Below are positions 1 to 10,481 of a DNA stretch of 10,694 bases, one piece after another. Made by a program: the position numbers and the translations under genes. Positions within the stretch are counted from its first letter, which is position 1, and every line of letters starts with the position of its first letter. A model generated the notes under the pieces. The model worked only from the letters and a program-made list of their open reading frames with translations, ran no database searches and was not told where the DNA came from. Source of the DNA: Pseudomonadota bacterium (GTDB taxonomy: Bacteria > Pseudomonadota > Alphaproteobacteria > Acetobacterales > Acetobacteraceae); NCBI GenBank assembly GCA_021819535.1, contig JAKAQU010000070.1:1-10694 (forward strand). Direction: 5' to 3'.

Positions 1-1385
1 TCGGCGAGAATATCGACATCGGCGGCGATGACGAGATTGGCGTCACCATCGGTATGATCTCTGAACGGCGGCAGATCGGTCGGGCGCTGCTCGCCTTTCG
101 GCGCGTCGGGTGGGCCGGTAAAGGCCGATTTCAGCTTCCCGCGCAACCTTGCCGCGATCACCCGCGGCCCGCCTTCGGGCTTGAAGCCGGCCAGGATCGC
201 CGCCGGGTCGGGATCCATCCGGAGTTTTTCCGCCGCGATCAGGCCAGAGCGCGGGCTCGATGTCAGAAGCGGGGTGAGCGTGATCTCGGCACCTGGCTTT
301 TTCGCGAGAAATCCGGGATCGGCGACGGTGATTTGCGAAAGATCGGCGGTCGCCGGATCGTCGTGGTTGATACCGTCGCGGATGTTGAACCAGGGGACGT
401 AATCGGTCACCGTGACGCGATCGCCCGGGCTCGCACGCACCCGCCAGGCGCCGGTGAGATCGCCGACCACCTGATTGGGGTCATAGAGAACACCCCAGGC
501 ATCGAGCAGGCGATGGAGATCCGAAGTGGTATCGGTCTGCGGCATGCCGCCGGGGCCGGGGAGATCGGCTTGCGCCGCACTCTCTGGATCGACCATCAGC
601 ATCAGCCGCCCGCCACGCATGACGAACTGGTCGATGGCGTATTGCGTCGCGTCCGAAAGATGCTGCGCCTGGGCCACCAGCAACACCTGGATCTCGGGAT
701 CGATCCGCCAGGTATTGAGCGGCACGGTGCGGATGCTGTAGCTCTGATGCAAGAGCGTCATCGCGAGCCAAGGCTGGCCGGCGCGGCCGCGCCCCTGCGC
801 CATCATCATCAAACGCGGATCGCCATCGATCGGGAGCGAGGACATCACGCCGACCACCGGGCGCACCGGGTTCGAGAGTTCATAGACCAGGCGCGAGAGA
901 TCGTATTCCAGAAAACGCTCGCGCTGTTCCTGGAAAAAGGGAATGGCGCGTTCGTCATCGAGGAGATTGGTGCCGACGAGGCCGAAAAACACCTGCGCCC
1001 CGCTTTGGTCGATCGGCACCGCTTGCAGCCCGAAACTGAGCGCCTTGTCTTCGGCATCGCTGAACGGCTCTGGATCGTAGCGCTCGATTTTCAGCATGCC
1101 GTGGGCGAGGCGGGCATATTGGTCGAGCATTTCGCTGACGCGCTGATGATAGCCGTCATAAGAGGGAGCGCGGGTGCCGAGATCGCGCGAATAAAACAGG
1201 CGAAGCGTGATCGGCTGCTTGAGGCCAGCGAGAATGCGCCGCGTGCCTGGCGAAAGCGTATAGATATGGCCCGAGGTGAGGTCGATCTGGACATCGGCGA
1301 GCCGGGCCTCGGCGACAAGGTTGACCCCGGCGAGGAGGGAAGCGAGGCCAGCGAGGCCAAGCAGGGACAGGATAGCGCGGCGCAT
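1..1385 (-). CDS. GldG-like auxiliary protein of an ABC exporter (partial, C-terminus outside window)
   Basis: The frame reads open from an ATG at 1385-1383 to the window edge: 461 complete codons with no stop. The first ~24 residues are a signal-anchor-like hydrophobic helix (MRRAILSLLGLAGLASLLAG). The following region (IDLTSGHIYTLSPGTRRIL, about 34-52) is the typical opening of the GldG/ABC_transp_aux family: a short cytoplasmic tail, one helix and a large periplasmic domain. Further family-like segments are RPVVGVMSSLPIDGD near residue 175-189 and FVMRGGRLMLMVDPES near 254-269. The family partners an ABC-2 permease and ATPase; in gliding Bacteroidetes GldG works with GldA and GldF, but in proteobacteria the substrate is unknown. 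The start lies 2 bp after the permease stop, with a GGAAGG-type ribosome site inside the permease end. Family members usually have a C-terminal membrane helix, expected beyond base 1. Family call is firm; transported substrate is unknown. Confidence 0.88.
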   Translation of the reverse strand, partial: MRRAILSLLGLAGLASLLAGVNLVAEARLADVQIDLTSGHIYTLSPGTRRILAGLKQPITLRLFYSRDLGTRAPSYDGYHQRVSEMLDQYARLAHGMLKIERYDPEPFSDAEDKALSFGLQAVPIDQSGAQVFFGLVGTNLLDDERAIPFFQEQRERFLEYDLSRLVYELSNPVRPVVGVMSSLPIDGDPRLMMMAQGRGRAGQPWLAMTLLHQSYSIRTVPLNTWRIDPEIQVLLVAQAQHLSDATQYAIDQFVMRGGRLMLMVDPESAAQADLPGPGGMPQTDTTSDLHRLLDAWGVLYDPNQVVGDLTGAWRVRASPGDRVTVTDYVPWFNIRDGINHDDPATADLSQITVADPGFLAKKPGAEITLTPLLTSSPRSGLIAAEKLRMDPDPAAILAGFKPEGGPRVIAARLRGKLKSAFTGPPDAPKGEQRPTDLPPFRDHTDGDANLVIAADVDILA

Positions 1386-1387
1386 GC

Positions 1388-2119
1388 TCAATCCGCCTTC
1401 CGGTGTTCGAGAATAACCGTGTTGGTGACCAGCCAGAACAGAATGAAGGAGGCGAAATAGATCACGTCGCGGAGCGTGATCAGGCCGCGCACGAAAGATT
1501 GAAAACGATCGACGATCGAGACCTTGCGGGCGATGGTTGCGAGCACCGGAAGATTATGGCTCAGGAAATCGGTTACCACCGGAAAGGCGCTGGCGGCGAA
1601 AAGGAAACAGAGCGCAACGCCGATGACGAAGGCGATGACCTGGCTTTTGGTCAGCGCCGAAACCGCGGCGCCGACCGCGAGAAAGGCGCCGGCGACCAGC
1701 ACCGCGCCGATATAGCCGGCGGCGATCATGCCGTTATCAGGATGGCCGAGCAGGTTCACGGTGATGACGAACGGAAAGGTGAGGGCGAGCGCGATCACCG
1801 TGAACGCCCAGGCGGCGAGGAATTTGCCGATGACCGCCTGCGCTTGCGTCAGAGGCAGGGTCAGCAGCAATTCGATGGTGCCGAGCCGGCGTTCCTCCGC
1901 CCAGAGCCGCATCGTGATCGCCGGCACCAGCAAAACGAACACCCAAGGCAGGAATTGGAAGAAAGGCAGGAGATCTGCCTGATCGCGTTCGAAGAAGCCA
2001 CCGAGGCTGAAGGTCAGCGTTCCTTGCAGGACGAGGAAAATGACGATGAACACGAAAGCGACGGGGGTTGCGAAATAGCCGCCGAGTTCGCGCCTGGCGA
2101 TGCTGAGAATGGCGTGCAT
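1388..2119 (-). CDS. ABC-2 type transporter permease, GldF-like (243 aa)
   Basis: Membrane subunit of the exporter encoded by this operon. About six hydrophobic segments are visible: ~19-39, 56-70, 103-123, 132-155, 162-182 and 219-238, the usual topology of an ABC-2 half-transporter permease. The cytoplasmic segment after helix 2, WAEERRLGTIELLLTLPLT (73-91), is the characteristic coupling motif of GldF/NosY-type permeases that contacts the ATPase. The N-terminus IARRELGGYFATPVAFVF is also typical of this group. The ATG at 2119 lies 2 bp after the ATPase stop, and the TGA at 1390-1388 lies 2 bp before the GldG-like start, so the three genes are almost certainly co-transcribed and translationally coupled. 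Length is normal. Substrate cannot be told from sequence; a role in envelope assembly is inference. Confidence 0.92.
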   Translation of the reverse strand: MHAILSIARRELGGYFATPVAFVFIVIFLVLQGTLTFSLGGFFERDQADLLPFFQFLPWVFVLLVPAITMRLWAEERRLGTIELLLTLPLTQAQAVIGKFLAAWAFTVIALALTFPFVITVNLLGHPDNGMIAAGYIGAVLVAGAFLAVGAAVSALTKSQVIAFVIGVALCFLFAASAFPVVTDFLSHNLPVLATIARKVSIVDRFQSFVRGLITLRDVIYFASFILFWLVTNTVILEHRKAD

Positions 2120-2121
2120 GA

Positions 2122-2859
2122 TCAGGCGGCTTCGGCTGGCTTTTGGGTGATGGCGCGGAACATTTCTTCGAGCTTGCCCGAAGGATGGCGGCGGGCGAGT
2201 TCGTCCGGCACACCGTCAGCCACCACGCGGCCGGCGGCGATGATGATGGCGCGCGAGCACATGGCTTCGACCTCCTCCAGGATATGGGTGCTGATGATGA
2301 TCGCCTTGTCCGGCGCCATGCGCGAAATCAGGGTGCGCACTTCGTATTTCTGATTGGGATCGAGCCCATCGGTCGGCTCGTCGAGCACCAGGACCGGCGG
2401 ATCATGCAGGAGGGCCTGTGCGAGTCCGACGCGGCGCTTGAACCCTTTGGAGAGCGTCTCGACCGGCAGATGGCGCACCCCTTCGAGGGTGGCGAGCGAG
2501 AGCGCCTGTTCGACGCGATCGTGCGCCTCGCCCCCGTGAAAGCCGCGCACACGGGCGGTGAAGCGAAGAAACCCGATTACCGTCATGTCGGGATAGACCG
2601 GCGCGCCCTCGGGCAGGAAACCGAGTTCGCGCCGCGCCGCGACCGCGTCACCCTGCACGTCATGGCCGGCGATCCGGGCGCTGCCGCTGGTGGGCGTCAT
2701 GAAGCCCGCGAGCATTTTCATCGTCGTCGATTTGCCGGCGCCATTGGGGCCGAGAAACCCCAGAACCTCGCCGCGGGCGACGCTGAAGGAAATGTGATCG
2801 ACAGCGGTGAAGGCGCCGAAACGCTTGGTCAGGCCCCTAATCTCGATCAGTGCGGACAC
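2122..2859 (-). CDS. ABC transporter ATP-binding protein, GldA-like (245 aa)
   Basis: ATPase that powers the exporter. Numbered from the GTG at 2859: Walker A GPNGAGKST at 37-45, a LPEGAP segment at the Q-loop position (~82-87, Glu in place of Gln), ABC signature TLSKGFKRRV at 135-144, Walker B VLVLDEPTDGLDP at 156-168 and the switch His in ISTHILEEV (His192). LSKGF instead of LSGGQ and E in the Q-loop are common in GldA/NosF-like ATPases. The frame stays open upstream to an ATG at 2952, but those 31 residues (basic, MARAKKHP...) do not resemble an ABC N-terminus. A GGGGAG ribosome site stands 6 bases before GTG 2859, and SALIEIRGLTKRFG is where the fold normally begins. First gene of the operon; start assignment is good but not certain. 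Confidence 0.93.
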   Translation of the reverse strand: MSALIEIRGLTKRFGAFTAVDHISFSVARGEVLGFLGPNGAGKSTTMKMLAGFMTPTSGSARIAGHDVQGDAVAARRELGFLPEGAPVYPDMTVIGFLRFTARVRGFHGGEAHDRVEQALSLATLEGVRHLPVETLSKGFKRRVGLAQALLHDPPVLVLDEPTDGLDPNQKYEVRTLISRMAPDKAIIISTHILEEVEAMCSRAIIIAAGRVVADGVPDELARRHPSGKLEEMFRAITQKPAEAA

Positions 2860-2865
2860 GGTTTT

Positions 2866-2871
2866 CTCCCC
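2866..2871 (-). promoter_or_regulatory. Ribosome binding site deciding the ATPase start
   Basis: On the minus strand GGGGAG is followed by 6 bases and then GTG (2859-2857). This favours GTG 2859 over the upstream in-frame ATG at 2952, which would add 31 residues unlike the ABC ATPase fold. Confidence 0.6.
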
Positions 2872-2897
2872 GAAGGCGTGGCTTTCGCCGGCCCGTC

Positions 2898-2925
2898 GGA
2901 ATAGCGCATCTTGGGTCGAACGCAA
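2898..2925 (-). promoter_or_regulatory. Tentative promoter of the ABC operon
   Basis: The minus strand reads TTGCGT (2925-2920), 16 bases, TATTCC (2903-2898), which would give a leader of about 30 bases before the GTG at 2859. Each hexamer matches the sigma70 consensus at only about three positions, so the call rests mainly on spacing and position. Confidence 0.25.
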
Positions 2926-3037
2926 GAGGGGGTGTTTTTTTGCCCTTGCCAATGGCGCCGCAGCCCCAAAATATCGCGCTGTCCCTCTCGCCCCCGCGTT
3001 TGTCTCCCTGGGGGCGGCTCCCTTTCGGCAAGGCCGT

Positions 3038-3054
3038 GCCGCGCTCCGCGCGGC
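3038..3054. repeat. GC-rich perfect inverted repeat (7-bp stem, 3-base loop)
   Basis: GCCGCGC-TCC-GCGCGGC can form a tight hairpin about 80 bases upstream of the lipoprotein start. No T-run follows on either strand, so it is not a classical terminator. In DNA this GC-rich it may be chance, or it may be a leader structure. Confidence 0.35.
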
Positions 3055-3120
3055 GATGGCCTCATCCCGCCTGCCGCGCGCGGGATATGCCGATCACAGA
3101 GACGATGTATTCGTCGAGAT

Positions 3121-3126
3121 GAGGAG
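3121..3126 (+). promoter_or_regulatory. Ribosome binding site deciding a TTG start for the lipoprotein
   Basis: GAGGAG is followed by 7 bases and then TTG (3134). The in-frame ATG at 3119 lies immediately upstream of this purine tract and has no ribosome site of its own, so the TTG is the better start. Confidence 0.55.
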
Positions 3127-3133
3127 AGAACAT

Positions 3134-3871
3134 TTGTCCCGACCGTTCTCGCGCCGCTTGCGCGCCGCTGCCGTTTCCCTGAGCGCGCTTCTCGCGCTCG
3201 ATGCCTGTGCTGGGCCCTACGCGCCGAAACCGATCGAAATGACACCACCCGATCAGGCGCCCGACCTTGCGTCGATCCCGGACACCGGGATCAGGATGTC
3301 GACCCTGTTCTATAACAGCGAGGGCGCCGTTCACGAGGAATTCAACGGCAAGCACGGGCTTTGGCGCGGCCATATCGTGATGGTGCAGGTGACGATTTCG
3401 TCGGAAGACAAAAACCCGACCGATGTCCTGATCGACTCGGCCTATGTTTCGATCAACAACAAATACTATCCGGCGGTTTCGCCGAAAGAGGTCTATGACG
3501 TCGCCTGGCCGGCCGCTAATCCGTTGGCGCCGGTCAAGGAAGATCTTTTCAACGCCGCTGTGCTCGGGTTTACGGTGCTGACGCTCGGCCTCGGCTCGGT
3601 GATCTGGGTGCTGCCGACGCCGTTCGCGCAGCCGGCGCCGGATACCACGCCGTTCGGCCGCGATCTCAACTACAAGGCGCTGGCGAGCAATATCACGCTG
3701 CAGCCAGGCACCTTCCGCAGCGGCTTCCTGTTCTTCCACCTACCGCAATCGCTCGACATGAACAAGCTCGGCGGGGCGCAGATGGTGATGCATTTCGTCA
3801 CCAAGTCGCCAGCGGCGAGCCCGCATGTCGTGACCTTCGATCTGCCGTCGGCACCCCCGCCCAAATCCTGA
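3134..3871 (+). CDS. Putative lipoprotein of unknown function (245 aa)
   Basis: I do not recognise the family. From the TTG at 3134 the protein begins with a basic n-region (MSRPFSRRLR), a hydrophobic core (AAAVSLSALLAL) and a lipobox-like LDAC with Cys25, so export and lipidation are likely. Asp at lipobox position -2 is unusual. Residue +2 is Ala, which by the E. coli rule would favour outer-membrane sorting. A proline-rich linker follows (~28-50). Segments such as HIVMVQVTISSEDKNPTDVL (80-99) and the C-terminal ITLQPGTFRSGFLFFHLP look like beta strands of a beta-sandwich (inference). A second strongly hydrophobic stretch at ~138-160 (LFNAAVLGFTVLTLGLGSVI) could be a membrane helix or glycine zipper-like insertion, odd for a plain lipoprotein. 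It is divergent from the ABC operon and convergent with recG. An upstream ATG at 3119 is the alternative start. Confidence 0.7.
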   Translation: MSRPFSRRLRAAAVSLSALLALDACAGPYAPKPIEMTPPDQAPDLASIPDTGIRMSTLFYNSEGAVHEEFNGKHGLWRGHIVMVQVTISSEDKNPTDVLIDSAYVSINNKYYPAVSPKEVYDVAWPAANPLAPVKEDLFNAAVLGFTVLTLGLGSVIWVLPTPFAQPAPDTTPFGRDLNYKALASNITLQPGTFRSGFLFFHLPQSLDMNKLGGAQMVMHFVTKSPAASPHVVTFDLPSAPPPKS

Positions 3872-3946
3872 TACGCGCGCGATCGGAACGATTTCGGGCG
3901 TTTTCATGCCTCGCGCACCCGGCGCCCCGCCCCATGCCCGCCCGCC
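3872..3946. other. Short convergent intergenic spacer
   Basis: These 75 bases separate the 3' ends of the lipoprotein gene and recG. A TTTT run (3901-3904) follows the GC-rich text, but I find no strong stem before it, so a bidirectional terminator is expected by position only and not supported by sequence. Confidence 0.4.
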
Positions 3947-6004
3947 TTATTGCCGGCCGAACAGCCGGAGCGCGAGCCGCGCCGCGCGGCCACGCTCGCC
4001 GGCAAGATCAGGATCGCGGTGCATGAGGAGGGCCGCGTCGCGGTGGGCGATGCGCAGCAGCGCCTCGTCGCGCGGCCATTGGGCGAGGCGAAACCCGGGC
4101 TCGCCCGATTGCCGCGTGCCGAGCGCATCGCCGCCACCGCGCAGACGAAAATCGGCATTGGCGATCGCAAATCCGTCTTCGGTGTCGCGCAGCAACGCAA
4201 GCCGTGTCTCCGCCGCCTCGCCGATATTATCGCCATGGACCAGGAGGCAGAAGCTCTGCGCCGCGCCACGTCCGATCCGCCCGCGCAACTGGTGGAGCTG
4301 GGCGAGGCCGAAGCGCTCGGCCTGTTCGATCACCATCACGCTCGCCTCCGGCACATCGACGCCAACCTCGACCACCGTGGTCGCGACCAGAAGCGGCGTA
4401 TCGCCTCGCGCGAAAGCGGCCAGCGCCGCCTCGCGCTCGGGTGATTTCTGACGCCCATGGGCCAGCGCGACGCGACCAGGAAAACGCTCGGCGAGCCTCG
4501 CCGCGCGATCTTCCGCCGCCGCGAGATCGGTCGCCTCGGTCTCCTCGACCAGCGGACAGACCCAATAGACGCGCGCCCCGCGGGCGAAAGCGCGATCGAG
4601 TGCGGCCACCACGGCCGGCAATTGCGCAGCGGCATGGAGCGTCGTCCTGATCGGGTGGCGGCCAGCGGGCTTGCCGGCAAGCCGGCTCACCTCCATCTCG
4701 CCCCATTGCGTCAGCAAAAGGGTGCGCGGGATCGGGGTTGCCGTCATCATCAGGATATCGGCCGCCCGCCCCTTGGTGCCGAGCGCTCCGCGCTGCCCGA
4801 CGCCGAAGCGGTGCTGCTCGTCGATCACCGCAAGGGCGAGATCACGGAATCGCACCTCGCGTTGAAAGAGGGCGTGGGTCCCGATCACCAATGGGGCCGT
4901 GCCATCGGCAAGCCCGGCCAGAATAGCGCGGCGCTCGGCAGCCGCCGTCGCGCCGGTGAGAGCCGCGACGGGAACCGGCGACAAGGCGGAGAAGGTACGA
5001 AAATGCTGACGCGCGAGAAGCTCGGTCGGCACCATCAGGGCCGCCTGCGCGCCGGCTTCCACCGCGCGCAGCATGGCGAGGAGGGCGATGATGGTCTTGC
5101 CGGCGCCGACATCGCCCTGCAAAAGTCGGCGCATCGGCCGCGGCGCCGCGAGATCGGTGTCGATCTCGGCCAGCACCTCGGCCTGGCCCAATGTGAGCGT
5201 GTGGCCGAAAGCGGCGAGTGCCTGGGCGCGAAGATGGCCATCGCCGGTGAGTGCGCGCCCCGCGCGGCCACGGCGGCGGGCGCGCAGCAAAGCGAGGCGA
5301 AGCTGGTCGGCGAACAATTCGTCATAGGCGAGGCGCTGGCGGGCGAGCGGGTCGGGCGGCAGGGTCGGGGCCTGGCATTGGCGGAGGGCGGTTGCGAAAT
5401 CCAGCCAGCCGCGCCGGCGGCGAAGCGTGCCATCGATCCATTCCGGCATGTCGGGCAGGCGTGCCAGCGCTGCCGTCAGCGCTTTTCGCACCTGCCAGGC
5501 CGCGAGCCCGGCGGTGAGGCGCCAGACCGGCTCGATCGGCGGGATCAGACCGGCGCGCTCGGCGGGCTGGAGATGGTCGGGATGGACGAAGGCCGGGCGC
5601 CCGGCCGAAAGCGTCACCGCCCCCGAAATGGCGAGCCGCGTGCCGGGTCTCAATGCTCTGAGCCGCGGCGCAGGATGGAAAAATACCAACTCGGTAAACC
5701 CAGACCCATCCTCAATGACCATGCGCCAGGGCTGTTGCGGGCGCTCGGGCGGCTCTGTGCGCACCAGGGTCGCGGTGACGGTCGCGACGCGGCCGGGACG
5801 GAGTTCGGCAAGGCGCGGGCGTTCGCGGCGGTCGATGTGATATTCGGGGAGGTGAAAGAGAAGATCGACGACGCGGTCGCCACCGATGGCGCGGGCCAGC
5901 ATCCCCGCCAGCCGCTCGCCAACACCTGGGAGGCTCGCCAAGGGGGCGAGAAGCGGGATGATACCGGAATTGGGCGGATCTTGGGTCACGGGCTGACAGG
6001 TCAC
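3947..6004 (-). CDS. recG: ATP-dependent DNA helicase RecG (about 685 aa)
   Basis: RecG is a monomeric superfamily 2 dsDNA translocase that reverses stalled replication forks and processes branched DNA and R-loops. Numbered from GTG 6004: the N-terminal LASLPGVGERLAGML helix-hairpin region and wedge/OB-fold domain (about 20-250), then Walker A GDVGAGKT with Lys303, motif II DEQH at 395-398, motif III TATPIPRTL, motif V VVEVGVDVPEA, and motif VI QLRGRIGRG at 572-580. It ends with the normal C-terminal domain (FRLRGGGDALGTRQSGEPGF). The frame remains open upstream to 6112, but those extra residues are arginine-rich, unlike RecG, and would overlap sdhE. No start has a clear ribosome site: GTG 6004 and GTG 5989 are both possible, with GTG 6025 a third choice. 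Length from 6004 is near the family norm. It is convergent with the lipoprotein gene, divergent from sdhE-mfd, and monocistronic here. Confidence 0.96.
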   Translation of the reverse strand: MTCQPVTQDPPNSGIIPLLAPLASLPGVGERLAGMLARAIGGDRVVDLLFHLPEYHIDRRERPRLAELRPGRVATVTATLVRTEPPERPQQPWRMVIEDGSGFTELVFFHPAPRLRALRPGTRLAISGAVTLSAGRPAFVHPDHLQPAERAGLIPPIEPVWRLTAGLAAWQVRKALTAALARLPDMPEWIDGTLRRRRGWLDFATALRQCQAPTLPPDPLARQRLAYDELFADQLRLALLRARRRGRAGRALTGDGHLRAQALAAFGHTLTLGQAEVLAEIDTDLAAPRPMRRLLQGDVGAGKTIIALLAMLRAVEAGAQAALMVPTELLARQHFRTFSALSPVPVAALTGATAAAERRAILAGLADGTAPLVIGTHALFQREVRFRDLALAVIDEQHRFGVGQRGALGTKGRAADILMMTATPIPRTLLLTQWGEMEVSRLAGKPAGRHPIRTTLHAAAQLPAVVAALDRAFARGARVYWVCPLVEETEATDLAAAEDRAARLAERFPGRVALAHGRQKSPEREAALAAFARGDTPLLVATTVVEVGVDVPEASVMVIEQAERFGLAQLHQLRGRIGRGAAQSFCLLVHGDNIGEAAETRLALLRDTEDGFAIANADFRLRGGGDALGTRQSGEPGFRLAQWPRDEALLRIAHRDAALLMHRDPDLAGERGRAARLALRLFGRQ

Positions 6005-6021
6005 GGGTGGGCCGCTATATG
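5993..6021 (+). promoter_or_regulatory. Sigma70-like promoter of sdhE-mfd
   Basis: CTGACA (5993-5998, 5 of 6 to TTGACA), a 17-base spacer and TATATG (6016-6021, 4 of 6 to TATAAT) form a well-spaced promoter. Transcription would begin near 6028, only about 5 bases before the sdhE ATG at 6033, so the mRNA may be leaderless or nearly so. This agrees with the absence of a Shine-Dalgarno before sdhE. The -35 overlaps the likely first codons of recG on the other strand. The reverse complement of the same TATA region (TATAGC, 6019-6014) might serve as a -10 for recG, but no matching -35 is evident. Confidence 0.5.
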
Positions 6022-6032
6022 GCACGGCATCG

Positions 6033-6322
6033 ATGAGCGATGAAATGCCCCCTTTTCCGGAGCTGGAGCGGCGCCGCCGGCGTCTCCTGTTTCGCGCCAC
6101 CCACCGCGGCACTCATGAGAGCGATCTTCTCATCGGCGGCTTCGTCGCCGCGCGCCTCGAAACCTTGACTGCCGAGGACATCACGGCGCTCGAGGCGCTG
6201 CTCGAAACATCCGATCCCGTGCTCGCCGACTGGCTGGTCGGCCGCGCCGACATCCCGCCGGAGGCGGAAACCCCCATGCTGCGCGAGATGCGGGCAGCCG
6301 CCGGGGTCGCGGGAGATGAGCC

Positions 6323-6326
<4 letters not shown>
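6033..6326 (+). CDS. sdhE: FAD assembly factor SdhE (succinate dehydrogenase assembly factor 2, DUF339; 97 aa)
   Basis: A small cytoplasmic protein that promotes covalent attachment of FAD to the flavoprotein subunit of succinate dehydrogenase (and fumarate reductase in some bacteria). The family's signature RGxxE is present as RGTHE at 25-29, preceded by the basic stretch ELERRRRRLLFRATH and followed by DLLIGGFVA. The C-terminal helices (LTAEDITALEALLETSDPVLADWLVG) also match the compact five-helix fold. Length is normal. It starts at ATG 6033 without a visible ribosome site and with a promoter -10 only ~12 bases upstream, suggesting leaderless translation. The last bases, GTGA, overlap the mfd start by 4 bp. 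An sdhE gene beside mfd and recG is, to my knowledge, common in alphaproteobacteria and has no obvious metabolic reason. Confidence 0.95.
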
Positions 6327-9769
<3,443 letters not shown>

Positions 9770-9828
9770 AGCGTGATGACCGGAAGCGGAACGCCAGAGG
9801 TCAGATACGGGCGACGCGGCGATGGCCG

Positions 9829-9868
9829 GGAGCGGGATGGGCAAGCGCGAGCGATTTCATCCCGCTCC
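9829..9868. repeat. Perfect 11-bp inverted repeat downstream of mfd (possible transcript-end hairpin)
   Basis: GGAGCGGGATG (9829-9839) and CATCCCGCTCC (9858-9868) are exact reverse complements around an 18-base loop. It lies 60 bases after the mfd stop, so it may stabilise or end the sdhE-mfd transcript. No T-run follows on the plus strand, so a classical Rho-independent terminator is not supported. A degenerate mobile repeat is an alternative. Confidence 0.5.
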
Positions 9869-9914
9869 ACAGGGGCAGGTTCGGCTTGCGGAGGGGAAGG
9901 GTTTGTGTTAGTGA

Positions 9915-10481
9915 ATCAGCTATAAGAACCATGTCTGCATCGACCACGAGCATGGGCTGATCCGCAAATCGGCTGCGACCGACGCGGTCGCCCGTGTCGG
10001 CGTGCGACTGGCCGACGTGCTCGACGCGACGAACACGGCGAGCGACGTGTGGGCCGACACCGCCTACCGCTCGGCCAAGAACGAGACAATGCTGAAGGCG
10101 CGCGGTCTCATCTCGCGCATTCATCGCAGGAAGCCCAAAGGCAAGCCGATGCCCGAGCGCACGCGCCGCGCCAACGCGGCGAAGTCCAAGGTCCGCGCTG
10201 CCGTCGAACACGTATTCGCCCATGAGAAGGGGCCGATGGCGCTCGTCGTCTGCACCATCGGCTTGGCGCGGGCGAAGGGGATCGGCCTGGCCAACCTCGC
10301 CTACACCATGCGCCGCAGCGTCTGGCTGCGCGCAAGAGCTACCGCGGGGTGTGACCGCCAAGGCCGAACGGAGCCGCCGCACGGCGCTCTCGGGCTTCGA
10401 ATGACCGTTCCCGCGCAGCAAAACTGCCCCCATCCCCGTCGACGCCGTCAATCGCGTGCACCGCTCCTACCAAAAATGTAG
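9915..10481 (+). pseudogene. Truncated IS5-family transposase (C-terminal half)
   Basis: The open frame follows a TGA at 9912-9914 and already begins inside the protein: SYKNHVCIDHEHGLIRKSA, then NTASDVWADTAYRSAKNETML, RKPKGKPMPERTRRANAAKS, RAAVEHVFAHEKGPMALVV and IGLARAKGIGLANLAYTMRR. These are the standard successive blocks of IS5-family DDE transposases. The second catalytic Asp (WADTAYRS, codon 10056-10058) and the Glu (VEHVFA, codon 10206-10208) are kept, but the N-terminal half with the first catalytic Asp is absent, so it cannot be active. After ANLAYTMRRSVWL (to ~10330) the reading to the TAG at 10479-10481 is not transposase-like and probably represents read-through into the element's 3' end, perhaps after a frameshift. 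A GTG at 10002 could start a shorter frame but is not a native start. Confidence 0.85.

Larger units (their letters stand above)
2860..3133. other. Divergent intergenic region between ABC operon and lipoprotein gene
   Basis: This 274-base stretch holds the control regions of two divergent units. Besides the weak minus-strand promoter at 2898-2925, the plus strand has TTGCCA at 2946-2951 (5 of 6 to the -35 consensus) about 17-18 bases before an AAAATATC stretch. That could drive the lipoprotein gene with a long leader of ~150 bases, but the -10 is poor. A run of seven T lies at 2935-2941. A GC-rich hairpin (3038-3054) sits in the leader. I see no convincing small gene here; open frames across it look like codon-bias artefacts. 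Confidence 0.5.

Noticed and set aside
54..1460. Long plus-strand open frame (468 codons) at the left end
   Set aside because: It is antisense to the GldG-like gene and runs into the permease; its protein is rich in R, G, A, H and D with no fold-like pattern, as expected for a mirror frame of GC-rich coding DNA.
1403..2904. Two plus-strand open frames (1403-2353 and 2143-2904) over the permease and ATPase genes
   Set aside because: The minus strand carries clear ABC permease and ATPase motifs; these frames are charged, low-complexity shadows.
2807..3133. Upstream extension of the lipoprotein frame to an ATG at 2807
   Set aside because: It would overlap the ATPase 5' end, bury the signal peptide in the interior, and ignore the GAGGAG site before TTG 3134.
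4457..6043. Plus-strand open frame of 528 codons inside recG
   Set aside because: RecG motifs are complete on the minus strand; this frame has no recognisable domain and biased composition.
9801..10451. Minus-strand open frame over the IS remnant
   Set aside because: The plus strand shows ordered IS5 transposase blocks; the opposite frame spans the intergenic hairpin and has no family resemblance.
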